Positions 48,031 to 59,380 are shown, counted from the first letter of the stretch. The stretch: 64,000 bases of DNA from Ceratodon purpureus (GCA_014871385.1 CM026430.1:3575040-3639039), one strand, 5' to 3'. Numbers and translations: made by a program. The notes: generated from the sequence alone by a model not told the origin.

Positions 48031-48970
48031 TTTTAACCCCTAAGTGCCCAAGCATGTTTTGGGTCTCAAAACCTCAAAAACAGTGATTTTTGACCACCTT
48101 GTAGAAACGACAATTTGAACCAAACAAATTTGCTTTTTTTAGACATCCAGCCGTAGGATCTTGTACTTAACCTTCTTCTAAAGTACTGATAAATTTTTCA
48201 GCCGTTGGATGTTTACCATCTTAGAGATTGTAATATTCAAAGTTGCAGCAAAACTTTTTTTGGGCATTGGCTGAATGACATAGTCAAAATGGTGCAAAGG
48301 GGGAGTTGAAGATTGTTACCCCAAACATTTTTCCCATATTTTTTTCCATGTGGGTAATCAGGTTGAGTACCTCCATGGAAAATTTGAGAGACTCATTCCT
48401 TTTTTTGGCTCTCATAAAAATTGTTTTCTAGAAGCAGGTCTGAAAACGTTGATATAGTAAAACATGCATGACGTCACGTATATTTGGTTTTAGAAAAATC
48501 TGAACGGTGGTTAGGTGCCTTTATAAGTTTTTGATTTTTGAAAGAAATTATTTTTGAAAAACATCAAAATATCAAATTTTGACGAATTTTGAAAGAAGTA
48601 ATTCAAAAATTACTGAAAATATTGAAGCTTGTCTTTGTAATTTTTAGAGGCTGCCCTTCTAAAATTGGTAAACTTTTTGGCTTAGGTCACTTTGGATTTT
48701 GAGTAATGATTTGGTTATGAACATACATTTAAAAAACAAATTGAAAAAAAGCCTAATTTTAAGCTGCCCGTTTTGGACTTGAAACCTGAAATTTCTAGAT
48801 GAAGGTCTTAAAATTGGAATTTGGCTTTGCAAATTTTACCACATACACTTTGCAGTACAAGGAGCATCCAGTAAAAATATTAGGCAAAAATAACAATTTT
48901 AACCCCTTTATCTAGACTGACCGAAACAGCAAAAAGCCATTTCAGCTTTCCTGGGCACTTAGGGGTTAAA
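48031..48970. mobile_element. Non-autonomous TTAA-flanked DNA transposon, copy B
   Basis: Perfect 20-bp terminal inverted repeats, TTTTAACCCCTAAGTGCCCA at 48031-48050 and its reverse complement at 48951-48970, with TTAA at 48033-48036 and 48966-48969. Same length class and orientation as copy A. The inner bases of the termini differ from copy A, yet stay complementary within each copy. Confidence 0.85.
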
Positions 48971-50336
48971 AACTAGAGACTTCAAAACCGGAGTATCTCT
49001 CACAACCACAAAATTTTAGATTCTCTCATATCATTCACCCACATCCGACAATATATGATGAATTTAATATACTTAAATGTTTTTGAGTCAATTTGACTTA
49101 CCACTTCAGTTTCAGATGATGGGTTTGACTCTTGTTGACACTCATGAATCTAAGGTAGAGACACCTAAAACCACCAACTTAAGGATTTTGAGCCTTTTTT
49201 TTCAGGGTTATTTTTGGGGTGTAATTTTTACTTGTTGAAAAATAGGTTTCTCATAGAATGCAAAAAATTTCAAAATTTTCTTCCCAATATTGAAATAGAT
49301 ACAAATTGTTAAACACAAAAGTACTTCATGACCCAAAACTGATATGTAGACTTTTCCATTGTCACACCTAGCTTGTACTAATTTCCACTCATGATCCGAC
49401 CCAAAACCACCAGCTTTTTGAGTGTTTTGATTGATCAGCTTGAATTGAGTGGTCTGACAATGCTAGTTCAGCTTATTGGCGGTTCTGGGGAGGCCTACAG
49501 GTTGGTCATGGGGGCGGTGGTGGTTTTCGGTACCTCTACCTTACACTGTTGGCCACATGTGAAATATACAAAAGTGAGACTGGTTTACCTTTAGCAATCA
49601 ACAGCCGTGACTGTGGGCCATGAAACAAACGAGTACATCGCCATTTGACTTAAAAATAAAATTATAAAATAAAATTATAAAATAAAATTAAAAAAAAAAA
49701 AAAACAAAAACAAAAACAAACAAACGAGTACACAATCCTGAACCAGTGTGAAGCCAGATTAGTTTTTTCACACCTGAGTAAACATCCTCAGGTTCTCCAC
49801 ACCTGTTTCCAGTAGGAACTTTTGGCAACTGATTACGGTACCATAAGGTTTTCTTATTATTCACTTGCATCTATGGGCCATTTTACAATACAGTAAAGAA
49901 TTGCACATGTTGGTTGAGAATTTTTGCCCAAGGCATGTCAAAGGATGAGATGCCAGAGAAGATGTCAAATATAAAAAAATCTTAAGAGTATTTGACTGGT
50001 CATTGTGTAATCACAAAATGAAGAAGTCTACTGACAATTTACTTTAAACTACAACCAAAAATGCGTTCAAAACTCCTTGAAATAGCATTCAAGGAAGGCA
50101 GCACATGGGAGGGCATTATGTTGGCAAGGGTAAAAAAGAGAGGTAGAAAATCCGAAATGCACTCAAAGGTCTTGAAAATGGCTGCTTGATTAAGAAATGA
50201 CAATACATTAAAGGAGGTAAAAACATGAGTATTAGAAGAATTTTTTTAAATGAAGTTGGAGTTCTTTACATGCTTAGTTTCTTGCCGAAGGCTTTGAGTC
50301 ACCCAAGAAACTTGACCTCTAAGGTAGGTTGTCATG
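48971..50336. other. AT-rich spacer with A-rich simple repeat
   Basis: A run of AAAATAAAATTAT units and poly-A/AAAAC lies at about 49650-49725. No supported gene. Confidence 0.5.
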
Positions 50337-50661
50337 TATGGTAGAACGACCAAAAATGGCGCAAATTTCAGCCTGGTGAATCTACTCCGAAATTAACAAT
50401 GCAAATAATTTTCATGCATGGGGAAACTAATTAAAAAGTTGGAGCAAGTAGAATCATCATTTTTGGATTCTTCTACATTTAGTTATGAATTTTTGAAGAT
50501 GGATTCATAGGTGTTTCTAAAATGGTGCCCTAAAATGGCACCCTATAACGTTTTCCATCAGTACATCGTACTGTTGGGTGGGGAAGCTATTATGCACCTC
50601 TCAAGGAAGATGACTAGAGCTCCATTTTCGGCACTGCGCCATTTTTGGTCGTTCTACCATA
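50337..50661. mobile_element. TA-flanked MITE, 27-bp inverted repeats
   Basis: TATGGTAGAACGACCAAAAA begins the left terminus and its exact 27-bp reverse complement closes the right (ends at 50661). TA at both borders suggests a Tc1/mariner-type duplication. GGTTG outside both ends extends the similarity loosely. Confidence 0.8.
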
Positions 50662-52122
50662 TTAACCAACCACTCAAGCAATCTGACCTATATTTGGCAG
50701 TAGTAAATTCAAAAGAAAAACTATGACTGCTTTTGAAATAGGATTTCATGAGGATTGCCAAAAATTGCAACAAGAAATATGCATTTCTCAATTCTCTAAA
50801 GAATTCCAAAGTGCAAAGTAACCTCTGACCCAATTCTGATCACATGCTCTAATGTACACATGAGGTTCATCTGTTTTTCAAAATCTAGGAATTAGGCCTA
50901 ATCGGTTTTGGCAAATCTACTGGTTGATTTTGGTTGGTATTAGGACAACCAACCTTAAGGCCCCTTCCCACTCGGAGGTCCAGGGTAGTTAAGGACGTAG
51001 TTTCAGCATAGTTATGGACTGAGGCATTCACACCAGTAGAAGTAGTTAGTGCCGGAACCTAGTCACCGGCCAATGTGGCAGGGGAGAGGTAAGAGTTTAG
51101 CGACGGTGGCAAGACATTGTCAAGACGGTGGCACAAAGGTGGTCTGGAACTTGTTCACTTTCCATTCATAGTAGATTTCCAGAATTACACGCGGAGGTAT
51201 GGACAACCTTAAAGGGACGGCTAGTAAGTGGGTGCTAAGAACTGATTTTTTATCGCGGTCACCAAAGAGCTACGGCATGTTTTACGGTGCCCGGGGTGCC
51301 TGCCCACGAGTGCTGCCCCTAACCTGGTTTTTTTTACGGCGACATAAGGAGCTCATCTACAAGAAGTACTGTTCATTTTTCACTGTGACTCTCAATTTTC
51401 TAGTCTATCACAATGTATTCTGGATCCTATCTAGTCATTACGATGGTTTTTTAGTACTTGGCTTGTTGCAGTATCTTGACTTCCCGCTCCATAGTTGAAT
51501 TCGTTCGCCTTCCACACACATCTTCAAATGGCGGCCTCCTAAACGAACCTGCCAACCGAGGCTGTGCCAGAAAGTGAGTTCCTGTACTCAATGTTTCCTT
51601 CTTCTTTTCGTGCATGCATTCGTATAAACAGTAGAGGGTTCCATGATAATTAAGGTAAGAATGCATGCATTTATGCTTCCATGGAAGGGTTTTAGTGTAA
51701 AATGTAGGGGTTCGTGACTTATTTGTTACAATAGTCTATGTGCATTTTGGTTTCGGGTCTCTTTGCGTGCGGGCTGGACGCTCAGCCGCGGGGGTTCGTC
51801 CTCCTGCACAACCATCCCATCACCCCTCCGACGGTCAAGTGAGTCACGGCAGATTTATTAGAAGAAAGCCACAAAATAATTAAATTGTCACGAGGGCTCG
51901 GACTTCAGCATGGGTAGTCCACGAATTGAGTCTAGACTGCTACAGTACCATGCAATGTAATTGTAGAACATGTGAAGTATTCTGCAGGCATTCGGTTAGT
52001 TTGAAACAGATTCCTTGCATGATGAACCGCTGCTTAAGTTCATGTTAGAGTGTTCGGTGTGTAAAATCTTCCTACTCATTTCTTCACCTGCACCCCGTCC
52101 GTCAAAACAGTCCTGCACACAC
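50662..52122. other. Spacer upstream of the trihelix-like gene
   Basis: No coding segment could be tied to a family. An upstream exon of the following gene may lie here but could not be fixed. The frame at 51199-51498 is unsupported. Confidence 0.4.
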
Positions 52123-52401
52123 CAGGGTTGTCATAACGGACGGACATGGGCCAAATCTGGCGGACCGGACGGCACTTCGGACGGATAGACGGACCGGTCT
52201 GTCCCATTTATCGGACATAGCGGTCCCCTAGAAAAAAATTAATAGGTATATATCTTCAATACGTGCAAGATAATCTTCAATATATGCAAGTTTGGGACGG
52301 TCAACCCTAAGTCTTGGTCAAACGGACCTTCCCTGACCCCTAACGAATAGACGAGCAGACCGGACGGTCTTTCGGACGGGGAGGTCCTATGAACAACCAT
52401 G
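52123..52401. mobile_element. hAT-like MITE with 8-bp target duplication
   Basis: GCACACAC occurs immediately before (52115-52122) and after (52402-52409) a 279-bp segment. Its ends are CAGGGTTGTCATA and, inverted, CATGGTTGTTCATA. An 8-bp duplication plus CARGG termini is the hAT pattern. The interior has many CGGACGG motifs. Confidence 0.75.
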
Positions 52402-52550
52402 GCACACACGTAAGAAAACCCTCCGATGCTCAAGTTAGAATCCTTCAAAGATAAAATGGACAACGTCTAACAAAACTGACATGAGCATGTGTCGCAGATA
52501 GCCAGAATTCATAGGGCTCTCACCCACGACGCCCGCTTGCAAGAGGACAG

Positions 52551-53965
52551 AAGCGGACCAGAGTGACCGAGGATGATGCAGGTCCATCAAACAAGAAGGA
52601 CCGCGACCCAAATTGGTCGAATGCCGAGATCCTGGCCGTCATAGAGGCCAAGAGGACCGAATACATGGATGAGCTAAGTGTCCAGGACGCTCGGGAATTA
52701 ATGATCCCGAAGTTGGGGAAATGGGGCAAAATTGCCCACATATTCAACGCAGGAAAGGGAGATGGGGATGTTATCAGGGATTGTAATGCCTGCAAGTACA
52801 AATGGAGTACATTGCTAGGGGACTTCAAGAAGATATGGGATTACCACTCCCGCACTGGAATGAATGAGGAGGAGTACTTCAAGGGGATCTCAGCCGAGGA
52901 GAAAAAACTACACAAGCTGCCTAAATCATTCCACGCAGTTGTTTACAGGAATATGGCTGAGTGGATGAGGACCAAGGCGACACTGAACCCTCCACATGGG
53001 CGAGATACAATGGATCCTAACGACAGGAATTACTACCCCCCCCGGACTCACGAGAATGCCCCGTACCTGGATGACCACGACGGAGTGGCGGAGGAGTCGT
53101 GGCCTGCAGGGAACGGGGGCATCAACTCCCCAATCCCGCTGACATCGAACGACTCCCCCGCGGTGTCTGCAGCACAGAGCCAGCAGGGGCAGACTACGAG
53201 AGGCCAGGAGAGGGAGTTCTCCCATCAACCCCCCCATACTACCTCCCATGTGGACGTCGGGGGAACGAGTTTTCCATTCCGCAGCCCGCGACGGGTTATG
53301 GAGGAGATGGACCTGAACGCCCCGCCCTCGGGGGGCAGCTGCACCCCTCATCAACAGCCAGCAGGCCACCCACCCACTTCGACAAGGCAGGGAGTGCATT
53401 CCTCAGCAGGGGTCTCGGCACCCACGGGTTCAATACCGCCTGTGTCTCGACAGGGTAGGCGACCGGATGAAATACATGTGCTCTCGAGCACTGCAACTTC
53501 TCAGCTGCGAAACTCAGGAAAAATATGGGCAGTACAGGACACAAGAAAAAACGCACAGTGGAGACAGGTATGTTAGCTGAGGGGGTTACGAAGAGCGCTG
53601 AGAAAATGGTCCAAGTACTGAAAGACATTAATGACACACAACGAGAAACGGAGAAAGAAAAATTGGATGTGCACACCCGACATTTTGAAGAACAGCTCGA
53701 GTACAAGCGGGAGAGGGACCGCCAACAACTGGAGAACACACGGATTGCACATGAACACACAAGGCTAGGCCTAATGAATCAACAGATGGTAGTGCAAGCT
53801 ATTGCGAAATTAGCTACAGCCTTTTCTCGCAGCTTCGTCACTACAGCCGCATCGAATCCTCCTACTATGACCCCGCCTGCTGCATCGCAAGGCACTCATC
53901 CCTCCACTGCGACCCCATCAACGACGGAGGGAGATACCGATCCTGCAAAGGCAGACCCACCATGA
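52551..53965 (+). CDS. Trihelix/Myb-SANT-like DNA-binding protein with C-terminal coiled coil
   Basis: Two segments, 52551-53454 and 53505-53965. They are joined by a proposed 50-bp intron with phase 1 (CAG G|GTAGGC ... CTTCTCAG|CT), which keeps the frame into RKNMGSTGHKKKR. The N-terminal trihelix-like domain runs from DRDPNWSNAEILAVIEAKR through IPKLGKWGKIA, CKYKWSTLLGDFKKIWDY and the YFKGISAEEKKLHKLPKSF extension. A low-complexity Pro/Ser/Gln region follows. The end is a charged coiled coil (EEQLEYKRERDRQQLENTR) and a helix MVVQAIAKLATAF. There is no ATG before the domain; the frame is open back to 52515, so a first exon is probably missing and 52551 (after GAGGACAG) is a guessed acceptor. 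It may be a transcription factor or a transposon-associated Myb-like protein. A 50-bp intron is unusually short here, so a frameshift is the alternative. Confidence 0.7.
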
Positions 53966-55693
53966 GGAGGTCAGAAAGGATGGAGTCATCAATGGATTTT
54001 GCACATGGTGGACACATCGAATACCATGCTGTCTACTACAGCATCAACTGTCGATGGTTTTCTTTTGTTTGTTAAATGTCTCTGTACGTTACCTTTACCT
54101 CCCCACACACTAGTAGAATTCTTGTCCTTTGGAGCCAAACAGGAAATGACTCTCTGTCCGCCTTATGTCTTTAATGACTTGGGAAATGACTGTTCTCCTT
54201 TTCAGGAGTGAACGGAGTTGTCTGCAGTTACGTGGCTGCTCCTTTGAGTCCCGAAGGTAATTCCTACAACCGAGTTCGATGGATTTTCACCCTAGCTAAG
54301 TTACCTAGCATACGAGATGTAAGGCGTGGGGACATATGACTGACATCTTTGTTACGCTCGTCTCCAATGTCTGAATCGTTTTTTTATAGATTTTGTGGCA
54401 TATCAGTGCACTGAAGCACATTTACGCGAATCTGCCAATTAAGTAGACTTTGATCATTTCAAAGTCCCCGCAGCTTCATTAGTGTAGCCTACAGCGGGAC
54501 GGATCTCACAGGCAACGTGTAACCCTTTTGAGCTCTGTCACAATCTTCTTCGCCCTGATTCCTTCTGGCCCTCTTAGTTGACGGAGAACATGTACAAATC
54601 AAGTAAGATCATTTGAATAAAAACCCTACAAATTCAGAAAATTGTCTCCACCAACGAAGACCAGAATTATAGAATTCTCCATATCACCTAGGTTTCCAAC
54701 GACCATCACTGCAAGAAAATAAAGAGAATTACAGATAAATATCCACAAAGCATCAACAGGACAAATCATACAAATTATTCACCCCAGTCTCCAAGTAATG
54801 GCAAAACATTCCATTCACATCTCTCTCTGAGTTAATACACTGAATATCCCCACACAATCCCTTGCACACTTTAGGAGTGACATTTTCACTCCTCTCAATC
54901 AGGCAAAGAAGACACGGAAACGCTTTAAAAACTAGGAAATCTTTTAAATGTTAAACTGTAAGGGGTAGCAAGAACATTAGGTTAACTGAACATGAACGTG
55001 AAAAACTCTGTGTACAATAATATCTATTTCTATTGAACGCCTATCAGTATGTAATACTCTAACTCCGACAGATACATGCTGCTCTGGAACATATGAGACA
55101 CATCATTCTAAAGGCGCTCCACCTAGAATGCTTTCAAGTATTTTCCCGATTACACTCCTTGATCTCTTCATTGTGTCTCTGCAGTGGGAACCAACGAGCT
55201 TCAAAATGTCAAGAACTTCACATTTCATAATAATGGGACAGAATACATGTTTTAAAATGAATAATGAAAAGACTTCAGGAAGCATAGTTCCGACTTAACT
55301 GAAGTGGAGAAACAAGGCTTTTACCTACGTTCAGAGATCCCCTGGTTTATGTTTACACATCCAGTTCGGGAGTACTCGGCATTTCATCCATTTGCATGTA
55401 CAGCCTCTACGTTGCTGTCGTACTGCAGCGTCCAAACTTGTAAAACGATTCACCAATAGTGGACAAGTGCAGGGGGGTGTAAGGCTACCATATCTGTCGA
55501 AGCAACAACTTTGCACGTGCAATCACAAATCCTCCCAATTTTGGAACATATATGTCGTTCCTGGTACAAAAAATCATTTCACATGGATTAGTATAACCAT
55601 TTTTCATGTCGATATGAATTGGTAATGGTCAGACGATCCCACATACGAGAGAGGTAAAAAAATTTCGCCGAAAACATACAAATCTGTACTTAC
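53966..55693. other. Spacer; possible unplaced exons on the minus strand
   Basis: Two minus-strand segments look somewhat coding: 55331-55522 (Cys-rich, GCTCKWMKCRVLPNWMC) and 55103-55230 (VLDILKLVGSHCRDTMKRS to GGAPLE, stop). I could not link them to each other or to the frame at 55694-56170 in phase. Confidence 0.35.
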
Positions 55694-56170
55694 TATTTGA
55701 CGGTTCGACGAACTTCCCATGTTGCCAGTCTTTGTATCTTCCTTCCGGTAGGATTCTTTATGTGAGTCTGTCCCCAAGTGGAGTCTGTCCTGTGCTCCCG
55801 ACTGTGACACCAACTCCCCTCGGCATTCAATTATGTTGTCTCCACTGCTACTGCCCTGGGTGTATTTTCCTGACCTCAGCAGCATCCCCTTGCCTTTATC
55901 CTCTTCAGCAGAACCTATTTCCCGACTTGGAAATTTCCTAGCGACTGTATCACTAAAAGCCTCCAGGTGATCACTATTGTCCAATGATAGACCGCAGGAC
56001 CTCGATACTCGTGATCTCCTGCCGACGACGCTTCGGCTGAGAGCACCGTCTCCAGTGGAAGATGTTCCACGCTGCTTAGCAGTCGTCCCCTCCGTGACGG
56101 CAGTCTTCTCCTCGCACTCCGAAAGATCCTTCTCTCCCTCTGTCCACTCCGTGGCATCTCTGTCTGCCAT
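55694..56170 (-). CDS. Hypothetical protein exon, polar, Ser/Glu-rich
   Basis: A 159-residue open exon starts at ATG 56170 in a good context (ACAATGG) and ends at a strong donor (ATA|GTAAGT at 55694/55693). It is charged and low in hydrophobics (MADRDATEWTEGEKD.., SVVGRRSRVSRS, MLLRSGKYTQGSSSG), so probably disordered. I recognise no family. Downstream exons are not resolved. It might instead be a chance open frame. Confidence 0.3.
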
Positions 56171-56223
56171 TGTCTCTTAGTAGCTATTGTCTACTCCCGG
56201 AGCAGAAAACAAATAATGCGTTC

Positions 56224-57583
56224 TTAGACCATAACCAAGAAACCTCGGCTTGAGTAATTATAGTCTGAAGAGAATTGAACATGCAAAACTTTTAGTAACG
56301 TTACAAGATTAGATGTACTGTAGACAACATCTTCATTGTGCATTCCTTCCACTCACTACTAGAGATCCATACTTTTGGCAGGTGGTACACAATATGGCTT
56401 ACTTGAGACAACTGAACAGTCAAAGAAATTAACTGCTGTGACGACTTCAGATAACAGTACTCTCACTGTAGATATCCCCCCTACGATTCGGAGTAAAATA
56501 AATTCAACTCACCTGAGAACATTCCGGAATGATTCGTTGAGGTATCCCACAATCGAAAGATATAGTTTCCGTTGGATGACCTCTCATACACCATACCACC
56601 TTCAGTTTCAATATTAAACCAATTACCCAGGTCCTTCAATCCGCCAGTGGTGTAGTCGTATGGCTCCACCTTCTCGTCCTTGCGACGGTACAGCTCGTTC
56701 CGGATGATGGCGTCCTGCGCCGACTCCACTGCGAGTTGTTTACTCAACATCTGCATGCACTCCAATGCCCCATGATCAATGCCCAAAGCATCATTATTTC
56801 ACATAATTATATAATTCCATTAAGCACCGTCTCGGTTGATAAGATGCGGTATTTAGTACGTCCTAAAATAAAACATTTCTCGAGCTAGTATAACGTTTCT
56901 GAAAATAAAGATGAGAAGGTTGGCAAAATAACGTATCTGTGCTTAGCAATATGGCAGATTCGCCGATGATGTCTACACTGGCACCGACATACGTGACGAG
57001 GCCAACGTGGGGGATGGAGAACGCTGACAGAAGGTAGTTCAAACTATTGGCGAATGGGTCAAACCCAGGATTCAGCTCCTGGCCAACTGCCCTGTTCATG
57101 GCGCTGCCAAACATCTCCACGCTCAGGTTCATCAGGGGCCGAGGGATATCGTACTCGGCCCCTATACTCGCCTTTATGATCCTGCACACATATTATTCCA
57201 TCACCAACTGCAAATTATGATTCTACAGGTCGAGAATGAAGCACCAGTATGCCGGATACAGCGCTCGCTTTCACGGTTCATTCATTCAAGCTGCTGGCCC
57301 CACGTACAAGAAAATTAACCAGGCCTAATTATGTTGGTGCTACAGCCATCGATCTACTAGTATCAAAATACTTACAGTGCCAGCAGGAACACATACAACC
57401 ATGATTCTGAAACCGCAGAACAAGTGGTCCTCACCTGTGATGGCCGACTTCCTGCAGGCTAAGATACGTGAAGAAATCGTTGTAGTAAGGACCCAGGTTG
57501 GCCTTTCTGACGCCCATAGGAGGGGGGCCGCCTAGCGACATCCCGGGATACAGTTCGTCCAGACCGTGCTCTATTACCAACCT
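56224..57583 (-). CDS. Desiccation-related protein, PCC13-62 type (ferritin-like), N-terminus not found
   Basis: Minus-strand exons: 57583-57435 (EHGLDELYPG, GGPPPMGVRKANL, LQEVGHHR); 57181 to about 56985 or 56933 (IIKASIG, PRPLMNLSVEMFGSAM, GFDPFANSLNYLLSAFSIPHVGLVTYVGA); 56750-56513 (SKQLAVESAQDAIIRNELY, VEPYDYTTGGLKDLG); and a possible last exon 56264-56224. This is the order of the PCC13-62/Rds1 ferritin-like family, induced by drying in resurrection plants. The first helix (family form NLEYLEAEFF) should precede EHGLDEL, but no such exon is seen up to 58030. The preceding frame (KHSVEVHSYEFPKDRREVYGD) does not resemble it and joins poorly. The donor of the second exon is ambiguous: only GT after GCCAGT keeps phase. 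It could be a truncated gene or have a distant exon. Biochemical role unknown. Confidence 0.65.
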
Positions 57584-58020
57584 CTATATATACTTTTATC
57601 CATCAACATTGTCACCCATATATGAATCCAGACCAACAACAAAAGTAACTCACCAAAATCCCCATACACCTCACGCCGATCTTTCGGAAACTCATAAGAA
57701 TGCACCTCCACAGAGTGCTTGCCCCCCCTGCTCATAGCTCCAACACCTTCCAACCGAAACTCCAAAAAATCTGAAGCTAATCGTGGTCAAACAGCAATTG
57801 ATCTCAACTCCCTTGAACCCACATCCCCAAACCTCTTCTCACTCCAAAACGCTCACCAAACCTTACACAACTTCAAAACACGTAGAACCACCATTCCCAA
57901 CCTCACTCCCCCAAAAAATTCCAGTATACGCTATTGGAACTCACAACACTGTGAATGCTGTGACATTAGAAACAAACATCACTACGTGGTGAATGGTAAT
58001 CCAGCGATCCAGCCGTAGAT
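57584..58020 (-). promoter_or_regulatory. G/T-rich leader region of the desiccation-related gene
   Basis: The plus strand is C/A-rich (sense strand G/T-rich) from about 57590 to 58010, then the bias ends. This matches the leader/first-intron signature of the other genes. ATG at about 57732 (MSRGGKHS) with a GTGAGT donor may be a first exon, but its phase does not fit the next exon. Confidence 0.3.
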
Positions 58021-58671
58021 ATAAAACAAGAATTCATCTTCCAAAATGAAGATCACATCGTTACTGGAATTGTATAACATTGGATCAAAGTTTACTTCGA
58101 ACAAATCATACAATTTTCGCCACTGAGAAAAATTAAACTGAATGGAGGAACATTACGAAAACTTGATTAACAGTACAATCACAAAAGGTGTAGCAGTATC
58201 GGCAACAACAAGAACAGTAGTGATTTATCATAACATCATCAATCCGATAGATTTTTACAGGACTTCACTGAAATGAAGTTATTAATTGTCTGGCCTAGAG
58301 CCTTATTGTGTAGAAAACAAAATTATTGACTGCTACAGATTCAAAATTAAATTGTTCTGAGGTTCGATCATCAGAAGAACACGGACCATGACAAAACTAA
58401 ATGTTCATTGTTACACAAAAAGACCACGCCCTATTTACAGTTTTAGCGTATTCCATTGTAGCAGCCGCTTCGCATGCATCTGTAATAGATACAAGAATAC
58501 CCTGTCAGGAACAGAATACACTTACACATTTATTCAAGATGGTATTGCAAGAAAAAATTATACTAAAATAAAATAACGTATTTGAAAGCAGTCGGGGGGC
58601 TAAGCAGGGAGTAATGATTTAGAGCGACAAAAAATACATGGACAACGAAAAGGAATTGAAATTGGGTACCT
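58021..58671. other. AT-rich spacer, no gene seen
   Basis: No supported coding segment. It includes the 3' flank of the minus-strand gene ending at 58672. Confidence 0.5.
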
Positions 58672-59223
58672 TCACACGGTCTTCGCGCGCTGTGCTGGAG
58701 TTACCCATGTGGTGTCAAGCTTCTCCTGACCATCTCCAGGCTTCACTATCACTGCGAGGATCCATCCGCTGGAGAGTAGAGTAAGCAAAGAGGATAGCTC
58801 CACGTTCGACAGATCACCCAAGGGCGCCGTCCTCAATCTCATTGGCACAGGTTTTGTGAGACTCCAGGACTTCGAGAAAACGCTGACAGCCCTGTCGAAG
58901 TCTCCCAATGGGTTGGAGCCAGGTCGACGCAGCCAATGGGTATTCCAGAATCTGTTCTTGTTCAGAGACGACGCAGCTCGAAGAGCGGCGTACTCCACCC
59001 TGGAACGCATTGCCGCATTCCACGCCTTGGACAGGCATGCGAGTCGCGGAATGAGTTCCATAAGTGCTTGCCTGTCCATGTGCAGTCGATCCACGCTAAT
59101 CCAGAAATCCGCAGGCTCACAGGCGAAATCGAACACATGGTCGATGAGAACGTGCTGTGCCACCATCTCGAATCGCCCTTTCTTCAATTCGCTAAACTGC
59201 GCTGTCCACCGGAGATCCGACAT
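58672..59223 (-). CDS. Small hypothetical protein, possibly F-box-like
   Basis: One coding exon of 183 residues on the minus strand, ATG at 59223 preceded by CTTTCTCAGA. The part LMELIPRLACLSKAWNAAMRS resembles the second half of an F-box (RLxxVCKxWNxxIRS), with VLIDHVFDFA ahead as a poor first half. No kelch or LRR repeats follow, and the C-terminus ends after WVTPAQRAKTV. A TATA box lies about 150 bp upstream. CCAAG|GTAAGG (near 59359) and CTCTTCAG (near 59236) suggest a 5'-UTR intron. The function call is weak; that it is a gene is moderately supported by promoter, UTR intron signals and frame length. Confidence 0.5.
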   Translation of the reverse strand: MSDLRWTAQFSELKKGRFEMVAQHVLIDHVFDFACEPADFWISVDRLHMDRQALMELIPRLACLSKAWNAAMRSRVEYAALRAASSLNKNRFWNTHWLRRPGSNPLGDFDRAVSVFSKSWSLTKPVPMRLRTAPLGDLSNVELSSLLTLLSSGWILAVIVKPGDGQEKLDTTWVTPAQRAKTV

Positions 59224-59370
59224 TCTGAGAAAGACTGAAGAGCGAGTAACACACGGACAAGGAAGAAGAAAGCGCGCTCAGTGACTGAGCGGATGCGAGC
59301 GCAAGCAGAAAACGGGGAAGATGCAGATACACAATGGAGAAGGAGGAGCGCCTTACCTTGGATTTTGAGA

Positions 59371-59380
59371 GTTTTATAGG
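59371..59380 (-). promoter_or_regulatory. TATA box of the 58.7-kb gene
   Basis: On the minus strand CCTATAAAAC lies about 150 bp before the ATG, with an apparent 5'-UTR intron between. Confidence 0.5.

Noticed and set aside
52926-53760. Antisense frames of 157 and 154 residues
   Set aside because: They lie opposite the trihelix-like coding segment, which has clear domain structure on the plus strand.
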